This document shows, piece after piece, positions 18,193 through 27,455 of a DNA stretch of 64,000 bases. Positions within the stretch are counted from its first letter, which is position 1. The number at the start of each line of letters is the position of its first letter. Origin of the DNA: Pigmentiphaga kullae (GTDB taxonomy: Bacteria; Pseudomonadota; Gammaproteobacteria; Burkholderiales; Burkholderiaceae_B); the NCBI RefSeq assembly GCF_004216695.1, contig NZ_SGXC01000001.1, positions 2,046,001 to 2,110,000 of the forward strand. Direction: 5' to 3'. The notes beneath the pieces are model-generated. The model was not told the DNA's origin, searched no databases, and saw nothing but the letters and a program-made list of their open reading frames with translations. Both the position numbers and the translations under genes were made by a program.

Positions 18193-18429
18193 TTAGTTGG
18201 AGTCTTTCAGGAAAAAAGATTGAATGGAATTGAGCGTCCTCAACTCATCAACCTCTTCATCAGAGATTTCTCTTCCGAGTTTCTCTTGCAGCTGAAGCAC
18301 GATATCAAAGAAATCCAAGCTGTCTACCCCGTACTCCCTGAGCTTGGTGTTGGGGTCGATCTTTGCCACGTCGACAGAGGAGGCAACGTTCTTTATTATT
18401 TCGCGAATTTCATCGTGACTGATTTGCAT
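18193..18429 (-). CDS. Acyl carrier protein
   Basis: This 78-residue carrier protein has the phosphopantetheine attachment site in GVDSLDF (Ser37) and the usual acidic helix after it (DFFDIVLQLQEKLGREISDEEV). A strong ribosome binding site (AAAGGAAA) precedes its ATG. It is not the housekeeping acpP: the sequence lacks the common GADSLD context and it stands alone among glycan genes. The neighbours are a FabH-like ketosynthase directly upstream and a GNAT acyltransferase directly downstream. It therefore probably carries a short acyl group destined for the polysaccharide. Confidence 0.92.
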   Translation of the reverse strand: MQISHDEIREIIKNVASSVDVAKIDPNTKLREYGVDSLDFFDIVLQLQEKLGREISDEEVDELRTLNSIQSFFLKDSN

Positions 18430-19362
18430 TTAAATTTCCTTTCGGTTAAGAATCATTGAGGCCCAGGACAGACCTACGCCGAAACCGGATATGAGTACTC
18501 TTTTGGTTTCGGCTCGAGATATTTGTTCTTCAAGTAATAGGGGAATTGAAGAAGAAACGGTGTTGCCTGTCGAATAAAGTTTGTTAATAAAACGATCTTT
18601 CACGGCTGGAAACCTGCGAGCGATGGCGTCCAGAATCCCAGCGCTACCCTGGTGAAGACAATAGCTGTCGATATCTGTTTCATTCAAGCCATTTTCTTGC
18701 AAAAGCGCTTGAATTTCTTTTGGTATCAAGAGCGCTGCAAAATTGAAGACTTGGCGGCCATTCATGAAAAATTGACCGTCTTTTACCATGATTTGCTCGG
18801 CATTTTTACCATCAGATCCCATGCGGGGATTCGATAGGGACCAGTGTCCCTGATTGCTCAAAAGTGTGGCCGTGGCAGCGTCGCCAAAAAGGAGGGTGGT
18901 AGCTTTATCTTGCGGGTTGATTATCTTGGAATAGGGGTCCGCGGTAACGAGAATGCCGTTATCAAGATTGCTGGCCTGCATCAAGCTCCTCAGAATATGC
19001 AGTCCGTAAACATATCCCGAGCATCCCAGAGAGATATCGAAAACTGGTACGGACGTCGGAAGTCCGAGTTTTGCATGCACGAATGCGGAGGTGTGTGGCA
19101 GATGATAGCCGTCGCCATTTTGAGTTACCACCACCAAGGCTCCTACATTACCAGGGCTTAACTGCGTCTTCTCTAGTAGGATGGCCACCGCTTTGGTGGC
19201 CAGATCGGACGTTTCCTCATCTTCCGCTTTTCTAGGGAGCCAACGGGCTCCGATTTTATGCAGAACGGAATCCTCCGTTTCTCCAAAGGCCGCCGCTTGA
19301 AGGAGATTGTCAATACCCCCCCTAGGTATGTACGATGCAATAGCTTGCAGTCGAATAGTCAT
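18430..19362 (-). CDS. FabH-like 3-oxoacyl-ACP synthase III
   Basis: Ketosynthase III enzymes condense an acyl-CoA with malonyl-ACP. The catalytic triad is complete: Cys114 in DISLGCSGYVYGL, His237 in YCLHQGS and Asn267 in YSTGNTVSSS. The C-terminal ISGFGVGLSWASM is typical of the fold. At 310 residues it has normal length. The gene starts in a 4-nt ATGA overlap with the upstream unknown gene and ends directly against the ACP start, which suggests a coupled module. The product of one condensation would be a 3-oxoacyl-ACP. Further reduction would need enzymes from elsewhere. Divergence from housekeeping FabH suggests a specialised role. Confidence 0.87.
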   Translation of the reverse strand: MTIRLQAIASYIPRGGIDNLLQAAAFGETEDSVLHKIGARWLPRKAEDEETSDLATKAVAILLEKTQLSPGNVGALVVVTQNGDGYHLPHTSAFVHAKLGLPTSVPVFDISLGCSGYVYGLHILRSLMQASNLDNGILVTADPYSKIINPQDKATTLLFGDAATATLLSNQGHWSLSNPRMGSDGKNAEQIMVKDGQFFMNGRQVFNFAALLIPKEIQALLQENGLNETDIDSYCLHQGSAGILDAIARRFPAVKDRFINKLYSTGNTVSSSIPLLLEEQISRAETKRVLISGFGVGLSWASMILNRKEI

Positions 19363-19955
19363 GGCGCCCCCACGATGAAGTGAATCTGAGCTACTCGAAT
19401 ATTGTCTATGACGACATCATTGACTGAAAAGCGACCAGGCAAAGCTTTGACCTGCCTGATCGTAAGATTTTCGCGTATGGCTGGCAGCTTTTGTTGTAGA
19501 TCGATCTTGCCAAAAACCCATTTTCCCTGGGCTGGCTCGTTCAATCTGTAGCTAAGTACTTTCGTAAGTGCTATAACGGCTTCGATGCTTGTGTAGGGGA
19601 GAGGCGCCAGCAACATTGCGGAGCGATCTTCGTATGTTGCCGGAGCGACCATAGACTCTTCATCATAAGGTCGACGCTCAAGCAGCTTAGTCGATTTTTC
19701 ACACAGATAAAAGAGTCTGGTTTCGCCATCTGGTAGCGTTAGGGAGCCTTCGCCAATTTTCTCCTCGGGCGACGGGATATCCCCAATGAGAAGATCACAT
19801 TGATTATAAGCAAACCGGGTAAAGCTGAGTCGATTGATATAGGCCTTCTCAGATTTGAAGAAAGCTTGTATGACTGCTTCAGCGCTATTAAAGAGGTCTC
19901 CGCCTTGTATGTAGTGGCGATTGCCCTTGAATGTTAGATCAAGTGGGATTTTCAT
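19359..19955 (-). CDS. Protein of unknown function within the FabH-ACP module
   Basis: I do not recognise this 198-residue protein. It has no signal peptide or membrane segment. Mixed alpha/beta composition is suggested, with a C-terminal strand pair (RFSVNDVVIDNIRVAQIHFIVG). It overlaps wzx upstream by 4 nt and the FabH-like gene downstream by 4 nt, so it is locked into the same translational chain. A role in processing the acyl group (for example reduction, dehydration or editing) is possible from context only. It may also be a partner subunit of the ketosynthase. Confidence 0.7.
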   Translation of the reverse strand: MKIPLDLTFKGNRHYIQGGDLFNSAEAVIQAFFKSEKAYINRLSFTRFAYNQCDLLIGDIPSPEEKIGEGSLTLPDGETRLFYLCEKSTKLLERRPYDEESMVAPATYEDRSAMLLAPLPYTSIEAVIALTKVLSYRLNEPAQGKWVFGKIDLQQKLPAIRENLTIRQVKALPGRFSVNDVVIDNIRVAQIHFIVGAP

Positions 19956-21205
19956 ATTTTTTCCGCTCTCCGGTTGTAGGTGAACATAATGGCTAGCAGA
20001 ACCATGTAGTGGGCTGTCAGGGCGGCCGTGTTAATATGAAGATATTGAGAGAATGACCAATTCAATATGTGGGCTGTGTAAACTAGTCCGACGCTCAGGA
20101 GCACTAGGATCAGTTGCCAGTAGAAACCGATGTGATTTTTTTCGAAAACGACGTTCATCACAGTAAGACTCGAGACGACGAAGCGGATAAAAAGAAGAGG
20201 GCTCATGATTGCGGCATAGGTCCCGGCAATCCGCCACTGTTCACCGAAGACTAAGCTGAATAAGGGTTCCGAGAGAAAGAAAGCCGCTATGAAAATAGGC
20301 GCACCAATGAGCGTAAGTCGTTTGACGGTTTTGTTGAATGCAGTCCTCGCATATCCCGTTTTTTGCTTCTCCAGCGTGGCTTCTCGTAAAAAAACCTGCC
20401 CAAAAGCAGAAGAAATCAATGTGGCTGGTGTTCCCAGTATGCGCATTGCCATGTTGTAGAAGCCCAAGGTGCTAAGACCAAAGACCATGGGCATAAGGAA
20501 GTTAATCGCATTGGTTGCTGAGGTATTAAAAAAGCCGGACCACATGCTATATTTCGGAAAGCTTTGGTAACGTCTTCCTAAAGAGACCGCCCTAGCGCAG
20601 GTGATGGCCCCAAAGTCGAAATGTTTTTTTGCATTGCGGTAGAGTTTGAGGTTTGACGTAAGCTGTCCGATCATGCCGCCGGTGATCAGTCCCGCACTTC
20701 CTCTAGTCACGAGGCCGAGGCCTAACTGCGTGGCTGTGGAGAAAAGGGATTTGTATAGATTGGCAGCGGCGATGTCTTTGAATTTTCCGATGCGATTGTT
20801 TGTGTAGTTAAGCACGTTGAAAATTCCGGTTAGAAGTACTGAAACCGGAATCAAATATAACCAGGGGGCAATGGATTCCGCCTGTAGTAAAACGGCTAGC
20901 CACTTGCCAAAAAAAACCACGATGACGAGGAACAAAGCGGAAACAATTACGGCGAGAGCCGCACCAAGAGCCGCTATGTTGATGGCGTCTTCATCCGATT
21001 CAGGAAGACCAATGGCTAATTCGTACCTGCCATTGGCAACCGATGCTGCCACGGCAGCGATAGCCAGAAACAGCGCGGCAAGTCCAAAGTCATCCGGCGT
21101 ATAAAGTCGGGTGAGAATTGGGGATGCGGCTATTGGCAGAGCCTGAGCTATTGCTGAGCCGGACATCAACGTAAGCACATTCCGACGGTAGCTGCTCTCC
21201 TTCAT
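19952..21205 (-). CDS. wzx: O-antigen flippase (Wzx-like, polysaccharide biosynthesis membrane protein)
   Basis: Wzx moves undecaprenyl-pyrophosphate-linked O-units across the inner membrane. The product of about 417 residues has around twelve hydrophobic helices. It opens with YRRNVLTLMSGSAIAQALPIAASPILTRLYTPDDFG, the typical first segment of MVF-type flippases. A longer frame extends upstream to 21277, but ATG 21205 is chosen because it begins just after the stop of the aminotransferase gene, and the extra 24 residues are not flippase-like. It follows wlbC and is coupled by 4 nt to the unknown gene at 19359. Confidence 0.9.
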   Translation of the reverse strand: MKESSYRRNVLTLMSGSAIAQALPIAASPILTRLYTPDDFGLAALFLAIAAVAASVANGRYELAIGLPESDEDAINIAALGAALAVIVSALFLVIVVFFGKWLAVLLQAESIAPWLYLIPVSVLLTGIFNVLNYTNNRIGKFKDIAAANLYKSLFSTATQLGLGLVTRGSAGLITGGMIGQLTSNLKLYRNAKKHFDFGAITCARAVSLGRRYQSFPKYSMWSGFFNTSATNAINFLMPMVFGLSTLGFYNMAMRILGTPATLISSAFGQVFLREATLEKQKTGYARTAFNKTVKRLTLIGAPIFIAAFFLSEPLFSLVFGEQWRIAGTYAAIMSPLLFIRFVVSSLTVMNVVFEKNHIGFYWQLILVLLSVGLVYTAHILNWSFSQYLHINTAALTAHYMVLLAIMFTYNRRAEKI

Positions 21206-21212
21206 TGGAGTA

Positions 21213-22301
21213 TCACAGCACTTTCTTGAGTTGATCAGCAATTTGCTGGATATCGGCTTCCCTAATATATGGGCCAAAAGGCAGGCTCAGCACTTCCTTG
21301 GCGACCAAGTCTCCGATAGGAAGGACGACTTGAGAGTCAGCGACTGCAGGCTGCTTGTTGAGTGGGATCGGGTAGTGAATAGCCGTTGGGATACCTGCAG
21401 CGGTCAGAGCACGTTGTACCTCGTCGCGTTGTGAAACGCGAATGGTATATTGAGCCCAGGCGCTGACATTATGATCTTCAATGCGAGGAATGGAAGCGAC
21501 CCCCGCTTGTGTGAGCAACTTGGAGTATAGGGTAGCTGCTTGTTGGCGCTGATCCATTTCGTCACTGAAAATTTCGAGTTTTGCCAGGAGGATCGCCGCC
21601 TGCAACGTATCTAGGCGACTGTTTACGCCCACCCGGATATGGTGGTACCGGCGGTCTTGTCCATGACGGGCAATTTGGCGTATCGTCTTGGCTAGATCGT
21701 CATCGTTGGTGAAGATGGCCCCCCCGTCTCCGTAGCAGCCGAGTGGTTTGCTGGGAAAGAAGCTGGTGCATGCAATTGTGCTGAGGTTGCAGGAGTACCG
21801 GCCTTTATATGTGGCACCAAAACTCTGTGCTGCATCTTCGATAACAGCAAGGTTGTATTTCTCGGCAATTGCGTTGATGGCGTCAAAATCCGCGCACTGG
21901 CCATAGAGCGATACCGGAATGATTGCCTTGGTCCGAGGCGTAATCGCCGCTTCGAGTTTTGCCGGGTCTAGGTTATACGTCTTCTCCTCGATGTCGACAT
22001 AAACCGGCTTTGCTCCTAAAAGAGCACTGGTTTCGGCGGTGGCGATATAAGTGAATCCCGGGGTGATGATCTCATCGCCGGAGGTTACTCCTAAAGCCAT
22101 CTCGGCTATCTGAAGCGCATCGGTGCCGTTGGCGCAGGTTATGCAATACTTGGAGCCTACGTATTGTGCGAGTTTGTTCTCTAGTTCTTCTACCTCGGGG
22201 CCTAGAATATACCGTCCGTGTGCAAGGACCCGATCGATGCCTGCGGTGATTTTTTCCTTGAGGCGCTGTTGCTGGGATTTGAGGTCACAGAATTCGATCA
22301 T
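21213..22301 (-). CDS. wlbC: UDP-3-oxo-GlcNAcA 3-aminotransferase (WlbC/WbpE-like, DegT/DnrJ/EryC1 family)
   Basis: This PLP-dependent sugar aminotransferase puts an amino group on C3 of the oxidised UDP-GlcNAcA, with glutamate as donor. The PLP lysine is Lys185 in [31 protein letters not shown] (about 155-168) supplies the Asp and Gln that contact PLP, and NGTDALQIA (58-66) forms the phosphate-binding loop. The length (362) is that of WbpE. It overlaps the wlbB-like gene by 4 nt. The sequential reaction with WlbA and WlbB gives UDP-GlcNAc3NAcA. The product 2-oxoglutarate is also the oxidant that reloads WlbA-type enzymes. Confidence 0.92.
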   Translation of the reverse strand: MIEFCDLKSQQQRLKEKITAGIDRVLAHGRYILGPEVEELENKLAQYVGSKYCITCANGTDALQIAEMALGVTSGDEIITPGFTYIATAETSALLGAKPVYVDIEEKTYNLDPAKLEAAITPRTKAIIPVSLYGQCADFDAINAIAEKYNLAVIEDAAQSFGATYKGRYSCNLSTIACTSFFPSKPLGCYGDGGAIFTNDDDLAKTIRQIARHGQDRRYHHIRVGVNSRLDTLQAAILLAKLEIFSDEMDQRQQAATLYSKLLTQAGVASIPRIEDHNVSAWAQYTIRVSQRDEVQRALTAAGIPTAIHYPIPLNKQPAVADSQVVLPIGDLVAKEVLSLPFGPYIREADIQQIADQLKKVL

Positions 22302-22897
22302 TGCGAAACTTCCTCCTTGCAGAGTTTTCTTTGAGTCAGGATGTAGTGGCTACCGGTATGGGGGCAAATGTACTCGCCTGTGCCTTCCAACGGTAATGGT
22401 ATCTGCTCGCCGTATTCGCTCATCCATCCGATTTGGCGGGCGGGAACGCCAACCATTAGAGCATAGGCGGGGACATCTTTATTTACCACTGCCCCTGCCC
22501 CTATGAAAGCAAATGGTCCAATTGTTATGCCGCAAACGATGGTGCTATTGGCCCCGAGCGTTGCACCTCGACCTACTCGAGTATTTCGGTACTCACTTTT
22601 TCGCTCGACTAGGGCGCGAGGGTTGTAAACGTTTGTAAAGACCATGCTAGGGCCGCAAAAAACACCATCGGCCAGTGTCACGTTATCGTACACAGAAACG
22701 TTATTTTGTATTTTGCAATGATCGCCTATTTGGGTATTATTTCCGACGAAAACGTTTTGACCTAGAGACACGTTCTTGCCGATTTGTGCGCCGCCGCAGA
22801 TATGTACAAAGTGCCATATCCGAGACCCTTCCCCGATGCGCGCCCCTTCATCTATCACGGCAGTCGGGTGGACAGTATAATTGCTCCGGTTTGTCAT
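22298..22897 (-). CDS. wlbB: UDP-GlcNAc3NA 3-N-acetyltransferase (WlbB/WbpD-like)
   Basis: This left-handed beta-helix N-acetyltransferase is 199 residues long from the ATG at 22897. Hexapeptide repeats run through [58 protein letters not shown] and [20 protein letters not shown]. This is the signature order of WbpD/WlbB proteins. A longer frame reaches 22948, but ATG 22897 forms an ATGA overlap with the stop of the upstream flavoprotein gene and begins exactly where the family does. It acts after WlbC in the cytoplasm and uses acetyl-CoA. Confidence 0.92.
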   Translation of the reverse strand: MTNRSNYTVHPTAVIDEGARIGEGSRIWHFVHICGGAQIGKNVSLGQNVFVGNNTQIGDHCKIQNNVSVYDNVTLADGVFCGPSMVFTNVYNPRALVERKSEYRNTRVGRGATLGANSTIVCGITIGPFAFIGAGAVVNKDVPAYALMVGVPARQIGWMSEYGEQIPLPLEGTGEYICPHTGSHYILTQRKLCKEEVSQ

Positions 22898-23934
22898 TTG
22901 AGAATCCTCATCGCGGCTTCTTCTCCCTGAATTTGCGCGGTTGTCCATTTGCCTCCGTAGATATGCAAGACATTGCCGATACGCTCAAAAGCCCATTCTC
23001 GGGTGTTGTTCGACGGATTATTGGCACTTCGTATGAGCGGGCGTATGCCAGAATATGTTTTTGTTATTTCAGTGATGCTTGCCGAGGGCTCTATATAATG
23101 ATTAAAAATTTTGAGTAGATAACTGATTTCTTCTGGGCTAGCACCAGGGTTAGAAGGGTTGTCCTGCCGAATTTCGGTGGTCCCCACTAATGTCTCGCCC
23201 TTGTAAGGTAGGACGAATATGATGCGTTTCTCGTGCGGGACTTGTAAAAAAAGCGCGGTAGGGCAGGGGCGCGCAAGCACGATGTGGCTGCCGCGAACCC
23301 AATCCAAGGAGTAGGGTGGCCGGGTGCCGTGTGTGGAACGCAAATCCATCGCCCAAGGGCCGGCCGCATTTACGATTCGATCAAACTGCTCAAGCTCGTC
23401 AAAATCGGTTATTGTGTGGCCGGTTACGAGCTGGCCGCCGTCTCCCTGGAATCGCTCGATTACCCATTTCCCCAGAGCGTAGTCGTCCATCTGCGCGTCA
23501 TAAAATGAATATGCGCCAAGAAGATTGCGCTGAGTCAGCGCGGGCTGCCGCATGAGAACCTGTTTGGGCGTGAGCCAGGATGCTTTTGGAAAGCCGCTAC
23601 CTGAGGCCAGTAGGTCGTACAATTTTATTCCTGCGCCGACCAGCCAGGTGGGCCGCATTTGACCTTGATACAGGGGCAGGAGCAATTCCAAGGGCGAGCA
23701 AAGATGTGGCGCTTGTCGCAGCCATTGGCTGCGAGCTTGCAATGCTTTATGTACCAGGCGAATCTGAAAGGTTTCGAGGTAGCGTAGCCCACCGTGAAGC
23801 AGTTTGGAGGAAGCTCGGCTGGTTTCCTCCATCGGCTGCTTTCGTTCAATGAGTGTTACCTTGGCTCCGCGGCGCGCTAGTGACCAGGCTGTGGAAGCCC
23901 CAATAATGCCGGCGCCGACAACAGCTATGCGCAT
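22894..23934 (-). CDS. GlpD-like FAD-dependent oxidoreductase, truncated form, embedded among wlb genes
   Basis: The product has 346 residues. FAD-binding [10 protein letters not shown] is at 5-14, and the motifs [12 protein letters not shown] (43-54), [47 protein letters not shown] and YGGKWTT follow GlpD order closely. Classical glycerol-3-phosphate dehydrogenase has about 500 residues; here the C-terminal helical domain is absent and the protein ends just after the last FAD motif. It lies 3 nt after wlbA and overlaps wlbB by 4 nt, so it is co-translated with the ManNAc3NAcA pathway. Substrate is uncertain: glycerol-3-phosphate by similarity, or a 2-hydroxy acid (see findings) by context. 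A degenerate passenger gene is less likely because all visible motifs are intact. Confidence 0.8.
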   Translation of the reverse strand: MRIAVVGAGIIGASTAWSLARRGAKVTLIERKQPMEETSRASSKLLHGGLRYLETFQIRLVHKALQARSQWLRQAPHLCSPLELLLPLYQGQMRPTWLVGAGIKLYDLLASGSGFPKASWLTPKQVLMRQPALTQRNLLGAYSFYDAQMDDYALGKWVIERFQGDGGQLVTGHTITDFDELEQFDRIVNAAGPWAMDLRSTHGTRPPYSLDWVRGSHIVLARPCPTALFLQVPHEKRIIFVLPYKGETLVGTTEIRQDNPSNPGASPEEISYLLKIFNHYIEPSASITEITKTYSGIRPLIRSANNPSNNTREWAFERIGNVLHIYGGKWTTAQIQGEEAAMRILK

Positions 23935-23937
23935 TGC

Positions 23938-24996
23938 TCAATATTCCAAGGGCAGAGCGACTTTGCAGCCATCGCGGGCGGACATATACATGGCGATAAG
24001 TAGTTCTAGGCTCTTCAGTCCTTCCCGCCCGTCCGTTTCCGGATGTGCTTCGCCTCGCAAGGTTTGAATGACGTTCTCATAATAAAGCGGATGCCCGAAG
24101 CCGTAGACTGACGTAGTGCTGTAGCTTGCTTGCTGGATTTCCGCGTCTTCGGGTCGACTATCGGAAAAATCCCAATGCAGTACTTCGTTTACGGCCACGC
24201 CGCCTATTTTAGCCGTACCCTTCTCTCCGATTATGGTAATGCTGCCTTCAAGATTCTTGGGGTATGTGAGCATGGAAACGTTCAAGGTTCCCATTGCTCC
24301 GCTGCGCCAGCGAAGGGCAGCCACCCCACTGTCTTCCACTTCGATGTTGCGCACCTGCGTGCCGGTGTATGACATGACACTCTCGACTGGTCCTATTAGC
24401 CAATCAAGTAAATCGATATAGTGGCTTGCTTGATTCATGAACGCCCCGCCATCGAATTCCCAGGTGCCTCTCCATTTCGCACTATCATAATAATCCTGAG
24501 GGCGGGTCCAGAAAACGTTGACTGCAACGTTATATATCCTGCCAAACCGTTTTTGTTCGACGGCGCGTTTTAAGAGCTGCAGCGTGGCGTTGCGGCGGTT
24601 TTGCTTGACAACAAAGAGATAGACGCCGGATTTGTCGCACGTTTCAACCATGCGAAGCCCGTCTTGCCATCTAGTCGCCATCGGCTTTTCAGTCATGACG
24701 TGCCTGCCGGTAGGGGCAATCCTGCACGTTTGGGAGGAGTGCAGGCCGCTGGGCGTGGTAAGAATGACGCAGTCAGCGGAGGTATTTTCCAGCAACTCTC
24801 CCAACTGGGAGTGGCCCCGGGCGCCAGTTTTTTTTGTTGCATCCTCCAGGGCGGCGGGCGATGTATCACATACATCTACGAGTTCACATTTGTCAGCGTG
24901 GCTGGCAATCGCGGAAAAGTGATTTTGAGCAATTCGACCGCATCCAACGAGAGCAAATCGAACTTTTCGGCCTTGAATAGGAGAAACTGTAAACAT
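23938..24996 (-). CDS. wlbA: UDP-GlcNAcA 3-dehydrogenase (WlbA/WbpB-like, Gfo/Idh/MocA family)
   Basis: WlbA oxidises C3 of UDP-N-acetylglucosaminuronic acid with tightly bound NAD. The N-terminal Rossmann fold reads VRFALVGCGRIAQNHF (about 12-27). The conserved EKP follows as VMTEKPMA, with Lys as the general acid/base. The sugar-binding domain has GGAFMNQASHYIDLLDWL with its conserved His. The C-terminal part carries GFGHPLYYENVIQTL. The length of 352 residues is slightly longer than usual at the N-terminus; a start at a later codon is possible but no other Met is close. First of the four wlb steps represented in this operon. Confidence 0.92.
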   Translation of the reverse strand: MFTVSPIQGRKVRFALVGCGRIAQNHFSAIASHADKCELVDVCDTSPAALEDATKKTGARGHSQLGELLENTSADCVILTTPSGLHSSQTCRIAPTGRHVMTEKPMATRWQDGLRMVETCDKSGVYLFVVKQNRRNATLQLLKRAVEQKRFGRIYNVAVNVFWTRPQDYYDSAKWRGTWEFDGGAFMNQASHYIDLLDWLIGPVESVMSYTGTQVRNIEVEDSGVAALRWRSGAMGTLNVSMLTYPKNLEGSITIIGEKGTAKIGGVAVNEVLHWDFSDSRPEDAEIQQASYSTTSVYGFGHPLYYENVIQTLRGEAHPETDGREGLKSLELLIAMYMSARDGCKVALPLEY

Positions 24997-25071
24997 AGGG
25001 GGCTCGCTTAAAGATGCGGTCGGGAGTTTTCAGGGCACAGATCTGGGGGCCAAAGAAGGGCCTATCTGTGC

Positions 25072-26112
25072 TTAATTCTTTGCTGCTGATAGGTTCAAGT
25101 AATGGCTTATGTACCAAGGCATAGCGGCTTCTATGCCGGCTATGACATCATGAGTGGGAACGTATCCGAGAAGTTCACGGGCTTTTGCGATGTCCGCTTG
25201 CGAGTGCAGGACATCTCCAGCTCGAAAGTCTCTGTAGATGGGCTGTTGTTCATAGACGATGTCTTTTTCTTTCAAGCCATCTTTGAGGATGGAGAAAAGC
25301 TGGTTTAGGGTGGTTTTCCCACCTACCGCAACGTTGTAGACCTCGTTTCTTGCTATTGCTGGGGAGAGTGTTGCCAAGAGATTGGCCTGAATAACGTTGT
25401 CTATGAAACAAAAATCCCTGCTTGTTTGTCCGTCACCATTGATATAGATCGCATCGTTGCGGATCATTGAGGCGATCCATTTCGGAATGACAGCAGCATA
25501 GGCGCCTTCGGGATCTTGGCGAGGTCCGAATACGTTGAAGTATCGCAACCCGATTGTCTTGAAACCGTAACTTAGAGCGAACACCTCGGCGTATAGCTCG
25601 TTTACATACTTCGTGATGGCATACGGAGAAAGGGGCTTCCCAATCCTATGTTCAATCTTGGGAAGATCGGGGTGATCACCATAGGTAGAACTACTCGCCG
25701 CATAGACGAAGTTTTTTGCTTGCGCATCGCGCGCGGCGACAAGCATGTTCAAAAACCCATCTATATTGACCGAGTTCGTCAGCAGAGGGTTCTCCAAGCT
25801 GCGCGGCACGGAACCCAGGGCCGCTTGGTGGAGCACGTAATCGACGCCGGAGCAGGCTTGTGTGCAGACGTTTAAATCTCGGATGTCGCCTTCAATGAAT
25901 ATAAAGCGTTGCCATTGCTGATTGGATACCCTTTCCCGAATTTCGTCCAGGTTGCGTCGGTGCCCGGTCGAGAAATTGTCGAGTCCGACTACGTCTTGAT
26001 CCAGCCGTAGAAGGGTTTCAACGAGATTGCTGCCAATGAACCCAGCCGCGCCTGTGACGAGCCATTTTCTTGGCGTAGATTGAATGCGACGAAAAATTTG
26101 CTGAGAGAGCAT
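25072..26112 (-). CDS. wbpP: UDP-N-acetylglucosamine / glucosaminuronate 4-epimerase (WbpP/TviC-like)
   Basis: This SDR-type epimerase interconverts UDP-GlcNAc and UDP-GalNAc, or the matching uronic acids. NAD motif GAAGFIG is at 21-27. The active site is SSST (140-143) with YAITK (Tyr164, Lys168). [35 protein letters not shown] (given here only in part) and [18 protein letters not shown] follow WbpP very closely. Its place directly after the WbpO/TviB-like dehydrogenase mirrors the wbpO-wbpP and tviB-tviC pairs. Together they would give UDP-GalNAcA. The 346-residue length is normal. Confidence 0.9.
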   Translation of the reverse strand: MLSQQIFRRIQSTPRKWLVTGAAGFIGSNLVETLLRLDQDVVGLDNFSTGHRRNLDEIRERVSNQQWQRFIFIEGDIRDLNVCTQACSGVDYVLHQAALGSVPRSLENPLLTNSVNIDGFLNMLVAARDAQAKNFVYAASSSTYGDHPDLPKIEHRIGKPLSPYAITKYVNELYAEVFALSYGFKTIGLRYFNVFGPRQDPEGAYAAVIPKWIASMIRNDAIYINGDGQTSRDFCFIDNVIQANLLATLSPAIARNEVYNVAVGGKTTLNQLFSILKDGLKEKDIVYEQQPIYRDFRAGDVLHSQADIAKARELLGYVPTHDVIAGIEAAMPWYISHYLNLSAAKN

Positions 26113-26150
26113 TGTCTAGGACGCGCTTAATGGCATGGTAATGGAAAGGC

Positions 26151-27431
26151 TTACAGACGCATATCGGCGCTGTGCCGAGGCAGGATGTACTTGAGGTCGT
26201 AAAGGACATGTCGCGATTTGGCGAATTCGCGAATCGCTGTCTCTCCCATTTCCTTGAACTCGTCGTGGGCAACAGCCATTATGATCGCGTCATAGGTGTT
26301 GGTGGTCGGCTTGTCTATCGGCGTGATGTCATATTCATGCAGAGCCTCATTGGCATCAACCCAGGGGTCATAAACGTCGGCAACTACGTTATATTCCTGT
26401 AGTTCTTTTATGATATCCACGACACGGGTGTTGCGAAGATCGGGGCAGTTTTCCTTGAATGTAAGCCCCATCACAAGGACTCGGGAGCCTTCCACCTGGA
26501 TGCGCCGGCGCAGCATGACCTTGACCAGCTGGGATACGACATAGGCGCCCATGCCATCATTGAGGCGGCGGCCAGCCAGAATGACTTCCGGGTGATAGCC
26601 TATGCTTTGGGCCTTATGGGTCAGGTAATAGGGGTCAACTCCTATGCAGTGACCGCCCACGAGGCCTGGGCGGAATGGCAAGAAATTCCATTTCGTACCT
26701 GCTGCTTGCAGCACCGCTTCGGTATCGATGCCCATTCTGTTGAAAATGATAGCCAGTTCGTTGATAAGCGCGATGTTGAGATCTCGCTGAGTGTTCTCGA
26801 TCACTTTTGCTGCTTCGGCTACGCGAATGCTCTCGGCCTTATGGGTGCCGGCAGTAATGATTTCTTGATAAAGGCTATCGACCAGTTCCGCGACGTCGGG
26901 TGTCGACCCGGATGTTACTTTCTTGATGGTCGAGACTCGATGCTGTTTGTCGCCGGGATTAATGCGCTCGGGGCTGTAACCGGCAAAAAAATCCATGTTG
27001 TAGCGCAGGTTCGAATGCTTTTCCAGAACCGGAACGCAATCTTCCTCGGTCGCCCCAGGGTAGACCGTGGATTCGTAAATGACGATGTCGCCCTTTTTCA
27101 GAATCTTGCCGATGGTCTCGGATGCTTTGATCAGTGGCGTCAGGTCGGGTCGTTTGTGGGCATCGATTGGAGTGGGGACAGTGACGATGAACACGTTGCA
27201 GTTTTTCAAGACCTGCGGGTCGGCGCTGTATGCGAGCTGAGTGGCGGCCTGCAACTCTTTATTGCTGACCTCGAGAGTGTTGTCGTGGCCGGCCTGAAGC
27301 TCGTCGATTCGGGTTGTATTGATATCGAATCCCAGAACGGCTCTTTTCTTGCCGAATTCCACTGCAAGCGGCAGACCTACGTAGCCGAGGCCGATAACTG
27401 CGAGCTTAATGTCTGATAGGCGAATTGTCAT
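26151..27431 (-). CDS. wbpO: UDP-N-acetylhexosamine 6-dehydrogenase (WbpO/TviB-like)
   Basis: The enzyme oxidises C6 of UDP-GlcNAc or UDP-GalNAc to the uronic acid, with two NAD per turnover. The Rossmann motif is [18 protein letters not shown] (10-27). The catalytic cysteine is Cys262 in [11 protein letters not shown], and [11 protein letters not shown] and [11 protein letters not shown] are the usual substrate-binding segments. At 426 residues it matches WbpO and TviB. No second 6-dehydrogenase is seen in the operon, so its UDP-GlcNAcA probably supplies both WbpP (to GalNAcA) and WlbA (to ManNAc3NAcA). That would put it at a branch point. Confidence 0.9.
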   Translation of the reverse strand: MTIRLSDIKLAVIGLGYVGLPLAVEFGKKRAVLGFDINTTRIDELQAGHDNTLEVSNKELQAATQLAYSADPQVLKNCNVFIVTVPTPIDAHKRPDLTPLIKASETIGKILKKGDIVIYESTVYPGATEEDCVPVLEKHSNLRYNMDFFAGYSPERINPGDKQHRVSTIKKVTSGSTPDVAELVDSLYQEIITAGTHKAESIRVAEAAKVIENTQRDLNIALINELAIIFNRMGIDTEAVLQAAGTKWNFLPFRPGLVGGHCIGVDPYYLTHKAQSIGYHPEVILAGRRLNDGMGAYVVSQLVKVMLRRRIQVEGSRVLVMGLTFKENCPDLRNTRVVDIIKELQEYNVVADVYDPWVDANEALHEYDITPIDKPTTNTYDAIIMAVAHDEFKEMGETAIREFAKSRHVLYDLKYILPRHSADMRL

Positions 27432-27455
27432 TTTAGAAATCGAAAAGTTAGAAGT

